A DNA stretch of 64,000 bases, taken from assembly GCF_022458985.1 (NCBI RefSeq), contig NC_061774.1, positions 8,918,616 to 8,982,615 of the forward strand, in the 5' to 3' direction. This document shows, piece by piece, positions 12,736 to 28,800 of the stretch. How positions within the stretch are numbered: the stretch's first letter is position 1; every line of letters begins with the position of its first letter. Source of the DNA: Mugil cephalus (lineage: Eukaryota; Chordata; Actinopteri; Mugiliformes; Mugilidae). The position numbers were made by a program, and so were the translations under genes. Under the pieces are notes generated by a model, which was not told the DNA's origin, did no database searches, and saw nothing but the letters and a program-made list of their open reading frames with translations.

Positions 12736-13733
12736 GAATCTTGGGGGGGAAAAATTCATCTTTGTTTGCCCAATAAATGCGCCCATAACTGATGCTTTTA
12801 CACATTAAGACCAAGCCTGACTGACACAACTGAAATTTTTTAAGGAAAAAACACAGCAAAGTATTTTACTGCTGTTTGAGTATTTCATTGTGCTTGAAAT
12901 CATATTATTTTATTAGTCAATCAGATTATTTCTCACTTTAGTAAATAATTTGTGAAAACTGCCCACCATACGCAAACAAGTCATCATCATATATGATAAA
13001 TCCATCAAAAACTACATTTCAAACTTGTTTGCATCTACCTCTTTCCTTTTTAAACAACAGTCTGCTTAAAAACTATTGCGCTGCGACTGGTATTGTAAGC
13101 CGTTAAATCCAAACACCTCTCCACCAATCAAAATGTCAGCATTCACCTTGCATGGGTAAGCACGGGAACAGCTCTAAGACGTCAGGCTTTCAAATGACAG
13201 AAGTCACTGTGCTAATTAACGGAGCGAGACGCTCTGAAATATCACATTCATGTTAATGTCAATGACTTTATCATTATGGAAGGGGGTGGGGGCTTCTTTG
13301 AGAGCTGCTGTGTGCAGCTGCCTGAGTACATCCAGTTGTTCCTTCAGTCTCTGAGTGCAAAAACAGATATAAACACCGCAAAAAAACAGCCGTGAAAATG
13401 ATAATATCAGTTATAGTTTCAGAGATGTAAATCACCTGTAAGTAAATCTAAATCAGCTGAAATACTGTTTTTCTCAAGAGAACATCATTTATACCTCCTT
13501 TATAATTCACACCATAAATGTTCCTGTAAACAAACCACTTCAGGGATTCTCAGAAACATGTTATTTGCTTGTTTGATAAGAATAACCCATAACACTCAAT
13601 ATTCAATAATCCATTACTACACTCTGATTTCTCTACTGGCTGGTGATGCTAGCTGAGCTTAGCACACAGACTAGAAACAGGGGGAAACTGCTAGCCTTGT
13701 CAGCACCTGACTGCCTGGATTAAACAAGACATA
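12736..13733. other. Intergenic DNA, nothing recognised
   Basis: No supported exon, RNA gene or repeat. AT-rich with scattered short open frames. Confidence 0.45.
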
Positions 13734-14087
13734 CACCGACCAAGCATAACATTATGACCACCTTCCTAGTATTGTGCAGGTCTCCCTTGTGCCTCCAAAA
13801 AAGCTGTGACTCATCAGAGAATGGGTCTTCTGAGGGTGTCCTGTGGCAACAGTATGTTGTTAGTGGGGGTCTTTGGGTCCTATGGGTTGAGGGGAGGGGC
13901 CTCTGTGGATCATCCCACAGATACTTGATCGGTTTGAGATCTAGTGAATTTGGAGGCCAGGTCATCACCTTGTGCTGTTTGCATGTTTTTATGAGTTGTA
14001 TTTCTGAGTTGCACTGCATTGTCGCAAGATGGTCGATGTTATTTCCTTCGCCTGCCAGTGGTTTTAATGTTGTGGCTGATCAGTGTG
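13734..14087 (-). mobile_element. Decayed, internally deleted Tc1/mariner element
   Basis: The left end CACCGACCAAGCATAACATT begins after a TA dinucleotide. The right end, GTTTTAATGTTGTGGCTGAT followed by CAGTGTG, is its degenerate inverted partner. Both match the well-known fish Tc1-type termini ending in ATAACATTATGACC. On the minus strand a remnant frame reads MTWPPNSLDLKPIKYLWD, the Tc1 transposase catalytic-domain signature (WPPxSPDLNPIEhlWD). At about 350 bp against about 1.3 kb or more for a full copy, most of the transposase is gone. Confidence 0.85.
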
Positions 14088-17000
14088 ACCTCTAAAGGGT
14101 GTAGGGAAAGCCAAGCTAGCTGTTCCTCCCTATGTCTAGTGTTTATGTCTAATAGAACCATCTCTTGGACTAAAATAACCTTCTGACTCCACTTCAAATG
14201 TTGTGATCATTTTAGACATGCACAGTCTGTGATGGATGAGCGAGCAGCTAAGTTTCCTCAAAGTGACAGTGGGACAGCTATTCCGCTTTGGCTCTGAGGG
14301 GAAATGGTGATCATAAACTAAAGATGTGCTTGCATGTCATCAATCATATAAATAGGTAGCTTAACCTTCCTTTCTTTGCTTGCATTTCACAAGAATATTG
14401 CACACCATGCCCCGGAGAAGCCCCGAGGAAAAGGTTGATACAACTACTGTAAGACCTTCACTGGGGCCTCAAGATATTCTCACATCACAAGCATTGCATC
14501 GTGTCAACCTTCCTAAACTCACCAATATTGGAGTTTTGTACATGACATGGGTTATAATGTTTCACATATAGAATAATGGTATGAAACACAGGGTGTAATA
14601 AGGAGATATGAGGCCCCTCTGGGACAGTTCTTTTGCAGAGGCGAGTAACGGCGCAGACAGAGTAAGCCCTAGTTACTGCAGTAACTACAGCTTTTTTCGA
14701 ATTATAATACAGATTAAAAAGCAGATTGTATAAGATTATAAAAAAATATCACAAGATTTAGTTAAAGTGCTCCACTGAGGGGATTTTCTCAAAGCAAGAT
14801 GCTTTAGTTTGAGCTGTACCGTACAAAAAAGATGAGAAGAAAAGGTTTTACCACCGCTAAACATAAGCTCTCTGCAAATGACAATGTGTCCCCGGTGAAA
14901 TACTGAGGTCTGTGCTGCCTGATCTCCCTGACAGCTCTGGAGATACGGCACAGTAACAATCGATAGCACTGAGCAAGCATCAGAGTTTTTATTATCTGCT
15001 CGGTCCTGACTTGATCCCCCACCGTAGTGACTAATCTAATTGGAGTCGACACAGACTCCCAAGCTGTGTGGCGCTGCCGGAGAAAGACAGAAGACAGAGA
15101 TGTCAGGGAGATCTTCATAAATCAATAGCCAGTCATGGAGCATTTTACTTCCTCCTATGCGTTCACACCTTACATCTAAAACACTCCAGTTAGGCTGCTC
15201 AGCTCACAAGTCATCACCTCGGCTCTAAAAGCTATAAACATGGTTTCTATTTTCTCCCGCACATACTGTAGTAAGCCCAGACAATGGTCTGTATTCATTC
15301 TGCTATTAAACCAGGCAGAGAGACTATGTGGAAAGTATGCCAGTGGAGTTATCAAGCCCACAGAGCTCAGCAACAGACTTACATTTATAAATATGACTCA
15401 GCGGGGGCAGTGCACAGTTAACATGCAATAATGTTTTGGGCTAGAGTTGGAATGGAAATGGTCCATTCAGAAAACTGCGGTAATATTTATAGACGACACT
15501 GAATGTCTGGAATAATATTGTGAATGGGCATGAGAATCCTCCCGGTAGAAACGATCGAGCACTTCTCGCAGTGTGAATTACTCAAGTATGAATTATGCAG
15601 TCTCTGAACGATTAAGTGAAACATAAATGCCTTCAATCAATAGTTGCCTACACTTGAGAAGACTTTGAACTCCCACTGGGGGGATTCCATAACCCGGTGA
15701 TGGGTTGCATTTTATATACCACACCACAAAATGACACCGGAGTTAAATCTTCATCTAACTGAAGATGAAGAAGGTGAAGAAGGTTGGGGCCGCTGATTCA
15801 GCGCCATCATCGTCTGGTGTACCGATGGGACGGCACACCAGAAAGAGGTAGAGAAATAAGTCTTTCTAGTTCAAATTTTCAAACTGTGGTTGTTTTTGGA
15901 AAGTGTACAGAGCACTGGTGTGTAGAATCTTTAGTCACTGCATGCGACCATAGTGTGTAAGAGCAACACCATCACAATCTACTATGCTCCAATACATCGA
16001 ATCACTATGGCAACAGGTGACTGAAAGGCAAAGCCTCCGTTTTAATTCATTGCATCCAGAAATCTTAATGTGTGACGATGGCTCACGTTAGCGCGGCAAA
16101 AACGGCGGTGAAGTAGCCAAAGTCAACAAGTTAACACCACAGCGGACGTGACCTCTGTGGCACAGCACACTGTACACTTTGGCAGATTTCAGCACCACAA
16201 TCTGACTGTGTATTATGTATTCAGTATTTAAATGTATTCAGCTGTAACCTGACAAGGACGAACAGGAGGAGCAGCAGCTGAAGAGGAAAATAAAGATGAA
16301 ACAGATAAGCCGTGCTTCAAGTTTATGGACCTGTGACTGTGACCTTGCAAGGATTTTGGAGATTTGGAAGTTAAAACTGAGCGTGCAGTTTTACATGTGT
16401 TAATATTTAAAAAAATAATCATATTTACCGTGAATGCTACATGTGCAACACATGAAACGTCTTACTGTATCCAGCCTGTACTTAGAAACTATTTTCTGCA
16501 CTAGAATCTCCCTCACGCAGAAATATTAAGTGAAATCACCAAAAATATGATAACCAACATGATTATTGATAGATTGGTGTCTGGACGTATAGATGTGAAC
16601 ATTTTGAAAACTACACAAACGTATTACTTTATTACAATGTCAGTTGCATCAGGTTGTGATGGTTTGTAGGACTGCTAGCTAACATTACTGTCAGTCCACT
16701 TAGATGCTCAGAAGTTCAATAAATTGTATCGAGCTCTTGTATTGTATCCACATCCGTAGCGAATACTCTCAGTTACCTCTGATTGTTTTCCTCAGCTCTG
16801 GTGTGTTGTGTCATTGGCTCCGAGCTTTCTCTCTGCAGCAGTGAAGCATAATGAGAAACATGATCCTGCAACCAATCTTTATTAACGTCCTGTACTGGGG
16901 TGTATTTCTGCCATCTTGTGGTGTAAAGCTGAAAGTACAGTTCACACAGAACTCTGAAGAATGAATTTTTAAAATTAATTTAATTAAAAATAATAATAAG

Positions 17001-17299
17001 ACAAACTAGATATAATATTCTCATAAGTTTGAAAATGGAAGCTGATTGAACACCACATTTTGGTAGTTCTATGCCCAACATATCAAACAGATGACAAAAA
17101 AAAAGTAGCAACGCAAAGTAGTAAACACTGTTCTATCAGATATCTGTAAACTGTGATCTCATAGTCTGATTTGATTAAATGATGGTTAATCCTCGTTGTG
17201 AAACTGGACCGTGTTGGTTGATAAACATTCACGTAATCAGAGAATGTCCCCAGTGTCTCCCTCCGAGTGTCGAGGATAACACGCTAGATGTACAGCCTT
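14088..17299. other. Intergenic DNA upstream of f9, nothing recognised
   Basis: No exon with valid splice framing and no recognisable repeat family. A few open frames of about 100 codons on the minus strand near 14.8-15.1 kb have no known motif. Distal f9 control elements could lie here but cannot be identified by eye. Confidence 0.45.
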
Positions 17300-17391
17300 T
17301 CCCTGAACAAACACAATAGTGTGCAAACAGGGATTTGTACTTTGGAGTGATGGTCCAGTGTGTGTCCGTCTGGGTGGCACAGAGGTTTAAA
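17300..17391 (+). promoter_or_regulatory. f9: Putative f9 proximal promoter
   Basis: An AACAAACA motif (FOXA-like) lies near 17307, and TGTACTTTGG at 17336-17345 resembles an HNF4 half-element. Human F9 has an HNF4 site just upstream of its start site and a leader of about 30 bases. The same layout here would put transcription start near 17360 and favour the ATG at 17392 over an in-frame ATG at 17350. This is motif matching by eye, so confidence is low. Confidence 0.3.
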
Positions 17392-21056
<3,665 letters not shown>

Positions 21057-21280
21057 ATGGATTTTAAACATATGCATGTATTGTAATCAACTGAAAGTTG
21101 TAAAAAGAAAAGGGCAATAATAGTGTGAAAGATGACCTACATTTTTAACTAACATACCTGAGCAGTAGAGCTTCTAGATACTGTGGAAAAGATGCGTGTG
21201 GTTAAGAAAGCAGTTAGACAAGCTGCAGACAGCTTTTTGGAAAAAAACATATATATACATTATGTGTAATTTACTGACAT

Positions 21281-21286
21281 AATAAA
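21281..21286 (+). terminator. f9: Putative f9 polyadenylation signal
   Basis: AATAAA lies about 225 nt after the f9 stop. A second copy lies at 21299-21304 and a GT-rich stretch follows. This is consistent with a short 3' UTR but unconfirmed. Confidence 0.45.
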
Positions 21287-21362
21287 TTCCAACATGAAAA
21301 TAAACCACAGAAGCCTGTTTTAAAGAATGTCTGTGTAAATTATAAGATATGGGTATGTAACT

Positions 21363-21872
21363 AGACCCCTTCACAGTTTGTAAACAATGTGACAGGTTTT
21401 TTGAGGGGCGGGGCTTAACTGGATGCCAAACATCTCAAACACCATAGCTTGTAAACGGCGGTAACCATATTTCAATGGACGTTGGATGCCTGATGTTTTG
21501 GCAAAACGAAAGACAAAAACCCACATTTTAGAGAATATATTAATACACTCACTCAGCAAGACCGTGAGTTTTATTTTAACCGATGATGCATTACAAATTA
21601 TTCTGACCTGTTATGAAGTGTGTGCGCGTTGTTGATTGTCTCACTCCAACCGTTTCTTTTAATCGCCAAAGCCAAACCAAAGTGTACGACTGGCAGTGGC
21701 TGGTATGTGACAAAACTTCAAGTTAGTCTTTTTGATTTTTAGGTTTTGGCACCAAAAATACAGCAAGACGACATTTTCATGGTTGAAGGTGACAGTGTTC
21801 GCCTCAAGCTTCCCTCTGTTTCGCCTCCAGGTAACATCATGATGTCACAGCGTCGTAGGTCATGAAGGGGTC
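21363..21872. repeat. Candidate inverted-repeat element (MITE-like)
   Basis: GACCCCTTCA near 21364 is matched in inverted orientation by TGAAGGGGTC near 21862, and GTGAC/GTCAC words sit just inside both ends. This suggests a non-autonomous DNA transposon of about 510 bp between f9 and mcf2. A target-site duplication is not clear and the terminal match is short, so this is only a candidate. Confidence 0.35.
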
Positions 21873-24072
21873 TTATATGATTTAGTATGTCCTTGCATAG
21901 AGTGTTTACATCAAAACGTGTCACTTCTGGCGGTAAGTCATCAGAAATAATCAAGCAAAAGCTTGAAAAGCTTAAAAAAAAAAGAAAGGATAAAAGAAAG
22001 TTGCACAAATTTAATTTTATTTTATAAGCCAGCCTTCATCATAACAAAATTGCAGAAATTATTGATTAAATCAGGATGTATGAAAAAGCTTTAGCTTTCA
22101 GTCAAACTTATCACCAAGTTAGAACAACAGTTCTTCAATTATTTAGATTTTTTTTTTAAAAAAAGAAGAAGAAAAAAAATATTGCAATAAATACCGTGTT
22201 TTCATTTGATTATTTTTGCAGAGCCAAAGCTTTACAAAAAGAAGCCTGTTGCAGAGCAGTGACCATCTAATAGCAGAAACCTGCCCGTTGTTCAGTTGCC
22301 ATGCATTTTCAATGAAACAAAAGTTCAGCAACAAGCGTAGGCTACTTGGCTCATCTGGATACATAATATTTCAAGCAGTCGTTTTTGTTTTCCAATTTGG
22401 AAAATCTGTGCAAATTCTGCAGCATTTTGGATTGAAATGACAAAGGAACCCTCTGATTTTCTTGTATAAGCTAAAAAGGGAAATTAAAACGGGGTGTTGT
22501 TGAGTCAAGCACGGCTCATGTAAATATATGGAGACGTAATTTTCATTTGGAACTAGACTAATACCTCACAATATGAAGGAACAACATGACAGCAAAATAA
22601 ATAAATTAACAACATAGGAAGTGTGTAGTGCGCAGTAGCCCCTGCTGCTTTCTATACTCATTTCCATATCAAACGTAGCGTATCAAAGGCAGGCTTCCTA
22701 CTGGGGCCTCGATCTGATGTGGTAAATTCATATAAGTCTGCAATCAATATTTAATTAAGTGTTAGACACAGAGGGTACATTTCATGTTGGCTGTAAGATC
22801 CCTTTTAATGGGAAACCCAAGCTTAACTGAGTTGTAATGCTGTGGACGCTACTGGCTCTGTGATGAAGGAGCGCACAGCAGAATCTTCCCCGCCGCCTCA
22901 CTCACGCTCGTCTGTGCTGTGACTGACAGTCAGCTACCAAAAGATCCTGAGGAAAATGACAGTATTTCACGCTCTGCGGCACGTGTCTCCCGTTTGACTG
23001 TGGCACACACAGAGGAATACACTGCCATCAATCTCCATCGCGTCTGACGGTGTCAAATGTCGCCGCCATCGACGCATGAACTGCTGCCTCTGTTCAGGGA
23101 GGGGGAACATGTCTCCCCCGCCTCGCTAACACACATCATACATTCAAGAACAAATGAAGGAAAGGTAGCTAAGGATAAGTTGAAGTACACAGTAAGAGGT
23201 AAAGAAGCAGGCGAAGAATGCATTCAGTAGACAGTAGGTGGCTTTTTTAGTTTCACTTGTCCTTCCACCTCATTAAAGTGCCTTTTGAATATTTGTGAGG
23301 TCAGTTTAAAGCAAGGACAGAGCATTTGATTTTCGCAAACAGTCTATGCAAAAGACTCTGAAAGAAAGAAAAAAGGCATTATGGCATGGCACATTTTGGC
23401 ATTTTAACTCCCAGACTGTACAAGAGCGTGCCTTAAAGAACGAACAATGGAACGTGTCAACCAACTACACAAAGATGAAACACCGAGATACAGTGGATTT
23501 TTAAAAAAGATACCATGTGTATGTACAACAGTCTCTGTTTTTAAGAAATGTTTCAGGCAAATCCTGGTTGGCATCCCTCCAGCACACGCCGAGACAAACA
23601 AGAACACACAAACAAGCACTCAGGGATACTGTAACCTCAAGTATTATCTGGAATGAAGAGTCCACAGATTGATCCACAGATCCTGACTGCAGGTGTTGCG
23701 GATGGAGCGCCAGAGGGACTAGACGCTAATCACCGATCGATAAAAGAGGAAGACTAAAGAGGATCCAGGGGTATGCTGTTGATTGTCCAAGGGGGGGGGG
23801 GGCTCCTTTTGCTGTTGTGCTGGTGCCACCGCACACCTTCACTGGTTCAGGAGATCATCAGTGTCAAAGCCATGGAAGAACATCAGCTCCGTTGACTCCC
23901 ACATTCTTCTCTTTAATGATTGAGCTGTGCTGAGGAAAGCAGGCTGCACCGGGGAGTGAAGAGTGGGTGGCGGATAGTGCATCAGTCATGAGACAGCTAT
24001 GGCTCAGTCTGTTCCTTCTGTTTGTTCATCAACCACAGGTACATTTTAGATTCGCATTCTGTGCTTTCTTCT
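21873..24072. other. f9-mcf2 intergenic DNA and mcf2 3' UTR
   Basis: This lies between the convergent 3' ends of f9 and mcf2. The right part should be mcf2 3' UTR; a minus-strand ATTAAA (plus 23912-23917) lies about 160 nt past the stop, but I cannot confirm its use. A 12-base G run (23791-23802) and several A/T-rich tracts are present. No other exon was supported. Confidence 0.45.
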
Positions 24073-25872
24073 CTACGGAGAGCTGAGCTTTCTCACCTTC
24101 AGGTTCCCTGGGTCTGCAAGGGAATACACAGACTTTTTAAGAACAAGTTTAGGAAATGCCATGAGCAAACATTGAACATTTTTCTGACCCGCTAGTCTGG
24201 ACGAGTGTTGCTGGCTGCTGTCTCCTATAACCAGCTGCAGGCTGCCAGCTGATATGAAGCCCTCCTGTCGCCGACTGAGATTTTTCACAAGCCTTCCCAT
24301 CAGGATGAAGAACACAAAGTGTTGAGATAAGAGAGAAAATAAGGGTGATACATTATTTAAATAAACTTTGTTACTTTGTTGTTGTTACTAAATTAACAAC
24401 TCATTTAGCTGCTCAGTACTTCTTCTTTTGTGGACTATCTGACCGATGACTAACCCATCCTGACATAGAGATTCACCAACATCATGTGGCTGAAAACTCA
24501 CCAGCGCCCCCTGCTGTCTTCATATTGTAACTGGATCACATCTCCACATTTGATGGTGATACTCTCTGGTCCGTTTTTGGGACAGTCAGCCAAAGCCATG
24601 TATTTGCCTGGTGACTAACACGGGAGGAAAACTGTCAAGCACATAAGCAAATATTAACTAATAGCTGACTTATTTATACACTGCTGTTGAAAGCAAATTG
24701 GGTCTAACAAAGGCACGAAATATCAAACAAGAACAACATTAGCTGACACAGCGGCACAATACAGGGGAAAAACTAAAGTAAGAGAATTAAAGAGACATTG
24801 TTCTATGATGCAAATATATGTGTGATGCCCCCCTTTGTTGTAGCATTGTTGTTGTATTTCATCAATCTCTAGTTGTGATAGGAGTTTTCAGTTACGGATG
24901 TTGGAACACTGGGCTAACAGCTGTTTCTCTGTGGGTTATGAATTATCCATTGCTCCCACCTTCACTGCCCTTGTCTAGCTATGTCCTGTTCCAGTAGTTT
25001 CTCATCTGGTTCCCAGACCTTGTTAGGTTTTTAGTATTATTTATAAATAATAGCCCAAAGAATCAATTTTAAATGAAATTATTTCATTTTAATTGCACTT
25101 GTGTGTACAGTATTGCTTGTTTGTCGTGTTCATGGAAACAACGATGAACGCAGCCATAAATCTATGGTTTCCTTACGCAGAAAGGAAAATGTCCACTTAA
25201 TTACTGTGTAATAGCTGCAATTCACAGCATTGATTTGTGATCCAAGTGTTTTCTTTCAAACCGGTTTGTTTGCGGATGTCTCACCAGTTGCACCAAAAGC
25301 TCCTCCTCCGTGTCAGATGGGTGGAAGGCGTCCCGACCTCCAGGCCACTCCTCCAGACCCTCGCAGATGTCTACCGAGTGGTGTGCTCCGGGCCAACCTG
25401 GTATCAAACATATTGCTTAACACTTTCTTCACAAAAAAAATGACACTTTAAAAAGGCACCATGTAGATACTTAGTAACTTGGTCTGCAGCACAACCACCC
25501 CTTTATCACTTACTGGGCAATTAACAAGAACGTAGAATCAAAAGCTAATCTCAGTAGGTGGACCTTTTTCCCCCAAATTCCTCGGTGTACCTGGTTCTGC
25601 AGGTCAAAGTACACCTGAACTGCTGAGGAGGGAAAAGCCAAATGTCTACGTTAGGTTACGATTATGAAAATAACTAGCGAACAGTGTGCAGGGTAAGACA
25701 AATTGCAGTGATTTAGTTACTAAGTATCTACTTGATTGTGGAATAAATGTGGAGGGATGGGTTTTACTCACTCCTACGGTTGTGCTGGTGTTTAGGGGAG
25801 TGTGGCTGGGGGTCTGGACTGCTCCTCCCCGACTCCGTGTCCTCTGAGCTCACTGACACCCTCTGCTGCTTG
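24073..25872 (-). CDS. mcf2: mcf2 last four exons: C-terminal linker and SH3 domain
   Basis: Exons 25872-25772, 25397-25285, 24614-24502 and 24292-24073. The first two encode an acidic/Ser-rich linker (SVSSEDTESGRSSPD; HPSDTEEELLVQL). The third starts SPGKYMALADCPKNGPESIT and continues with CGDVIQLQYEDSRGRW. The fourth continues LVKNLSRRQEGFISAGSLQL, giving the ALxDY-like start, the W and the final beta strands of an SH3 fold. It closely parallels the MCF2L C-terminus (PGKYTVVAD...). The stop follows RKLSSP. A GTGAGA just before the stop could act as a donor, so a different final end is possible. Confidence 0.82.
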
Positions 25873-28800
25873 CTGAGAAAATGACACAAAACAACACCAG
25901 TCACCAGATGCTTTGCAGCGTGACACACGCTCAGGATAGATGTTATCCTTAGCCATACAATCTGGAGTCAGCTTCGCAAACCTGACTCGTACATAAATAA
26001 AACATAATAGTAGTAAAGCTGGCCTCAGATCAGTGTCAAGAACAACTCTGTCCTGGTTCTCTTTCTCACACAGCCATGACCATGTAGGGACCAGCAAGAC
26101 AGCACAGACCACACATCAGCCATCTGCAAGCCTCTCTCCACAACAGCTGGGAAGTACAACTCACGCACCGTCAACACAATGGTCGCGCAGGGTTCACATG
26201 TGACAACGCAAGGGAAGATCTGGTCTCAGTTTATTCAGAGCCAAATGTAAAGATGTGGTTCATTTATTTTTGAATACTGAGTAAGGAAGCACATTTCACA
26301 GATGACTGATCAGATCTCAAAAAAAACAAAAAAAAAACAAGCCCCATCTTAACAAGCAGTTGTCATGAGGAAATCAAGAAAATTCATGGAATGAAACTGA
26401 AACTCTTCTTTTGTTCTTTTGCCCTTTGCATTTCATGCAAAATAGCAAATCTAACATGTGGAAATGAGAGCAGGTGTTTTTTGATACCATGTTAGAAAGC
26501 CATGGAGGTGCTGCTGAAACACTGGCCTCTCAAAGCAGCAAGGGAAGATGGGGGTCAGTTAGGAACCAGGATGGAGGCTGCGCACGGGGGGGTGTAGCTT
26601 ACGATCAGTATGCAAACACAGCAGCCTGGTGGTTTTTTTTTAGTTCTGGGCCAGGTGCATCATGCCAGGATGAGGCTAGCCAGGCTAGGCCAGTCTGAGT
26701 TTACCACTGAGCGTTACGGCAGGTCAGTGGCGCTGGGGGCAGTGGCGGGGGCGCGGCCGGGGCCGTTGCCGGGGGCTTCGGGGACGGGGGCTCCGGGACC
26801 GCAGGCACAGAAACACGTCAGCCGACAGCGAGACAAAGTCCAGCCCCGGCAGACAGCCCCTGGGAACCCCTCTGGACGGCCGCATGCCCCTGCAGGTGGG
26901 GGATGGGAGGAGTGGGGATAGGCAACTAGACAGCAGTGAAGAGAGTGGGGCCTCCGCCCTGTGTCACACACCGCCACACACAAAGCATCGCACCAGGGCG
27001 ACGTGAAATGTTTCACTCAAGCTTTGGTCAGATATGAAAACTCACCGAATGCATTCAGTAGCGCTGTGACTGCACGTGTTCGTGTTTTGCATAGGTCTGT
27101 TGTGTTTCTGTCTTTATGCAACTACGGCTTACAAGTCATGCACTTATCGCAATATTGTGTCTGTAGTCACTGACCTCTCAGAGAGCGGCGGAGAGAGCTG
27201 CATGTGTTCAACCATTTGGCCGTGTTGATATGCTTCATCTGTGAGGACAAAAGACAAGGTATTGTAGAGGGATTTAAAGAGAGATTTCAGTTTCTGAACT
27301 GTGCGTTCAATTCCTTGCTTCTGGGACCAGCACCAAGGATCTCCTATCAGCCGTGAAGCATGCTCATGCTCTCTCATGGCTGTGAGATTCAGCTCAAAGC
27401 TCTAAAGGATAAAGGGAACCTTTGTGCTTGGAATTTTCCCTCATATTAAGTTGTTCACGGACCTCTAAGCAACTTCTGCTGGTTAGTCAGGATTCTACGG
27501 AGCTCGTTCAGCCAGGCCATCTTCACCTCCACCGTAGGAGCCTGAGAGAGAGAGAAACATCCCAAGTGGAACATGTTCATCTTTAAAGTTAAAGCAGAAG
27601 AGTCACAGTAGAAAGTAACCTGTGCTACTTGAAAGTGGTTGACTTTTTTATGAACAGAAATAATTTTTGAATTAACAGTACAAATAGAGAGATACGAAAA
27701 AAACAACACAATATATCTTATTAATTCTTCATATCATTGCAGCTCTGACTGAAATGATTAGAAAGTGCAGTCAAAAGAAGAAGCAGTCAAATTATCTGAC
27801 TTGTTTTTTGCTTCTGAAAGGCTACGCGCTGTGCTTTTTTTAGACTCCTCACCTGCACCACATACACCTCCTCCCTGCCACTATACCAGATCTCGAACTT
27901 CTTCACATCTCCCTTGACGTTCTCTGTGATCCCCACAGCAGTCATCTGCCAAGAGACATATTCTGTTTACACCGAGACACACACACACACGCGTTAGGAG
28001 GAGCGGCGCATCACGCATCACAGTTACATCATGCGACACATCTGTCCTGTCACAACGGCGCGCATTTGCACTTGCAGACACACCTCCGCTGTGTGACTGC
28101 TTCCCTCCCCACATCCTCAATAATAAATCAAGCGACGCAGCTGCTGCTGTGACACCGGATGTGACACCCTCAGCACTTTGACACAAAAGAAGTGTTGCAG
28201 GGACAAAAGCGCGTTCTGTTTCCAGCTGGGCAACTTAAACGTGTTGAAAGACGACAACAACAACACCAAAATCAACTCTCTAGCTGATCCTTCACTTCAT
28301 CAGTTGGTGCTAAGAAAAGACAACGTTAGCACTTTGCACTCCACTGCATTTACTTGAACTCTCTGGGTATTAACTGTTTTTCTCATTTGGATTTTAAAAA
28401 GTTATTGTAACCAGCAATATACACCGATCCGGCATAACATTACGACCACCAGACCAACCTTGAGACAGTGCTTGAAGCTGTATGAGGGAGTCTTGTCGCT
28501 GCCGTCTCCATGCTCCTCCCTCCGCTTGCACAGGAGCAGCGCTCTCTCGTACAAGAACAGGTGCCTCTGCATCGGCTTGAAGCGCGCCAACTCCTTCATG
28601 CGCGTGGGACCTTTCTTATGGCTGAGCCACACGCTGAAAGAACCCTGCATCAGCACACGGCCCAGCTCACAAATGTCACCCTGCAGAGAATGGAGAAGAG
28701 AGAATTTGCCGCACGTGTAAGCCTCGGTTTAACATACACTGTGTTGCGTGTTTGAGCACATTTATACTAATTAGAATTCTAAAAGCCTAGCCCTTATCAG

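Noticed and set aside
23988..24083. Plus-strand frame MRQLWLSLFLLFVHQPQ, signal-peptide-like with a GTACAT donor
   Set aside because: No downstream exon could be found, it lies antisense to the mcf2 3' end, and leucine-rich short frames are common by chance.
25591..25614. 24-nt candidate microexon in mcf2 (VYFDLQNQ)
   Set aside because: It has AG and GT flanks, but the neighbouring exons join in phase 1 and inclusion would give an immediate stop. The model is in frame without it.
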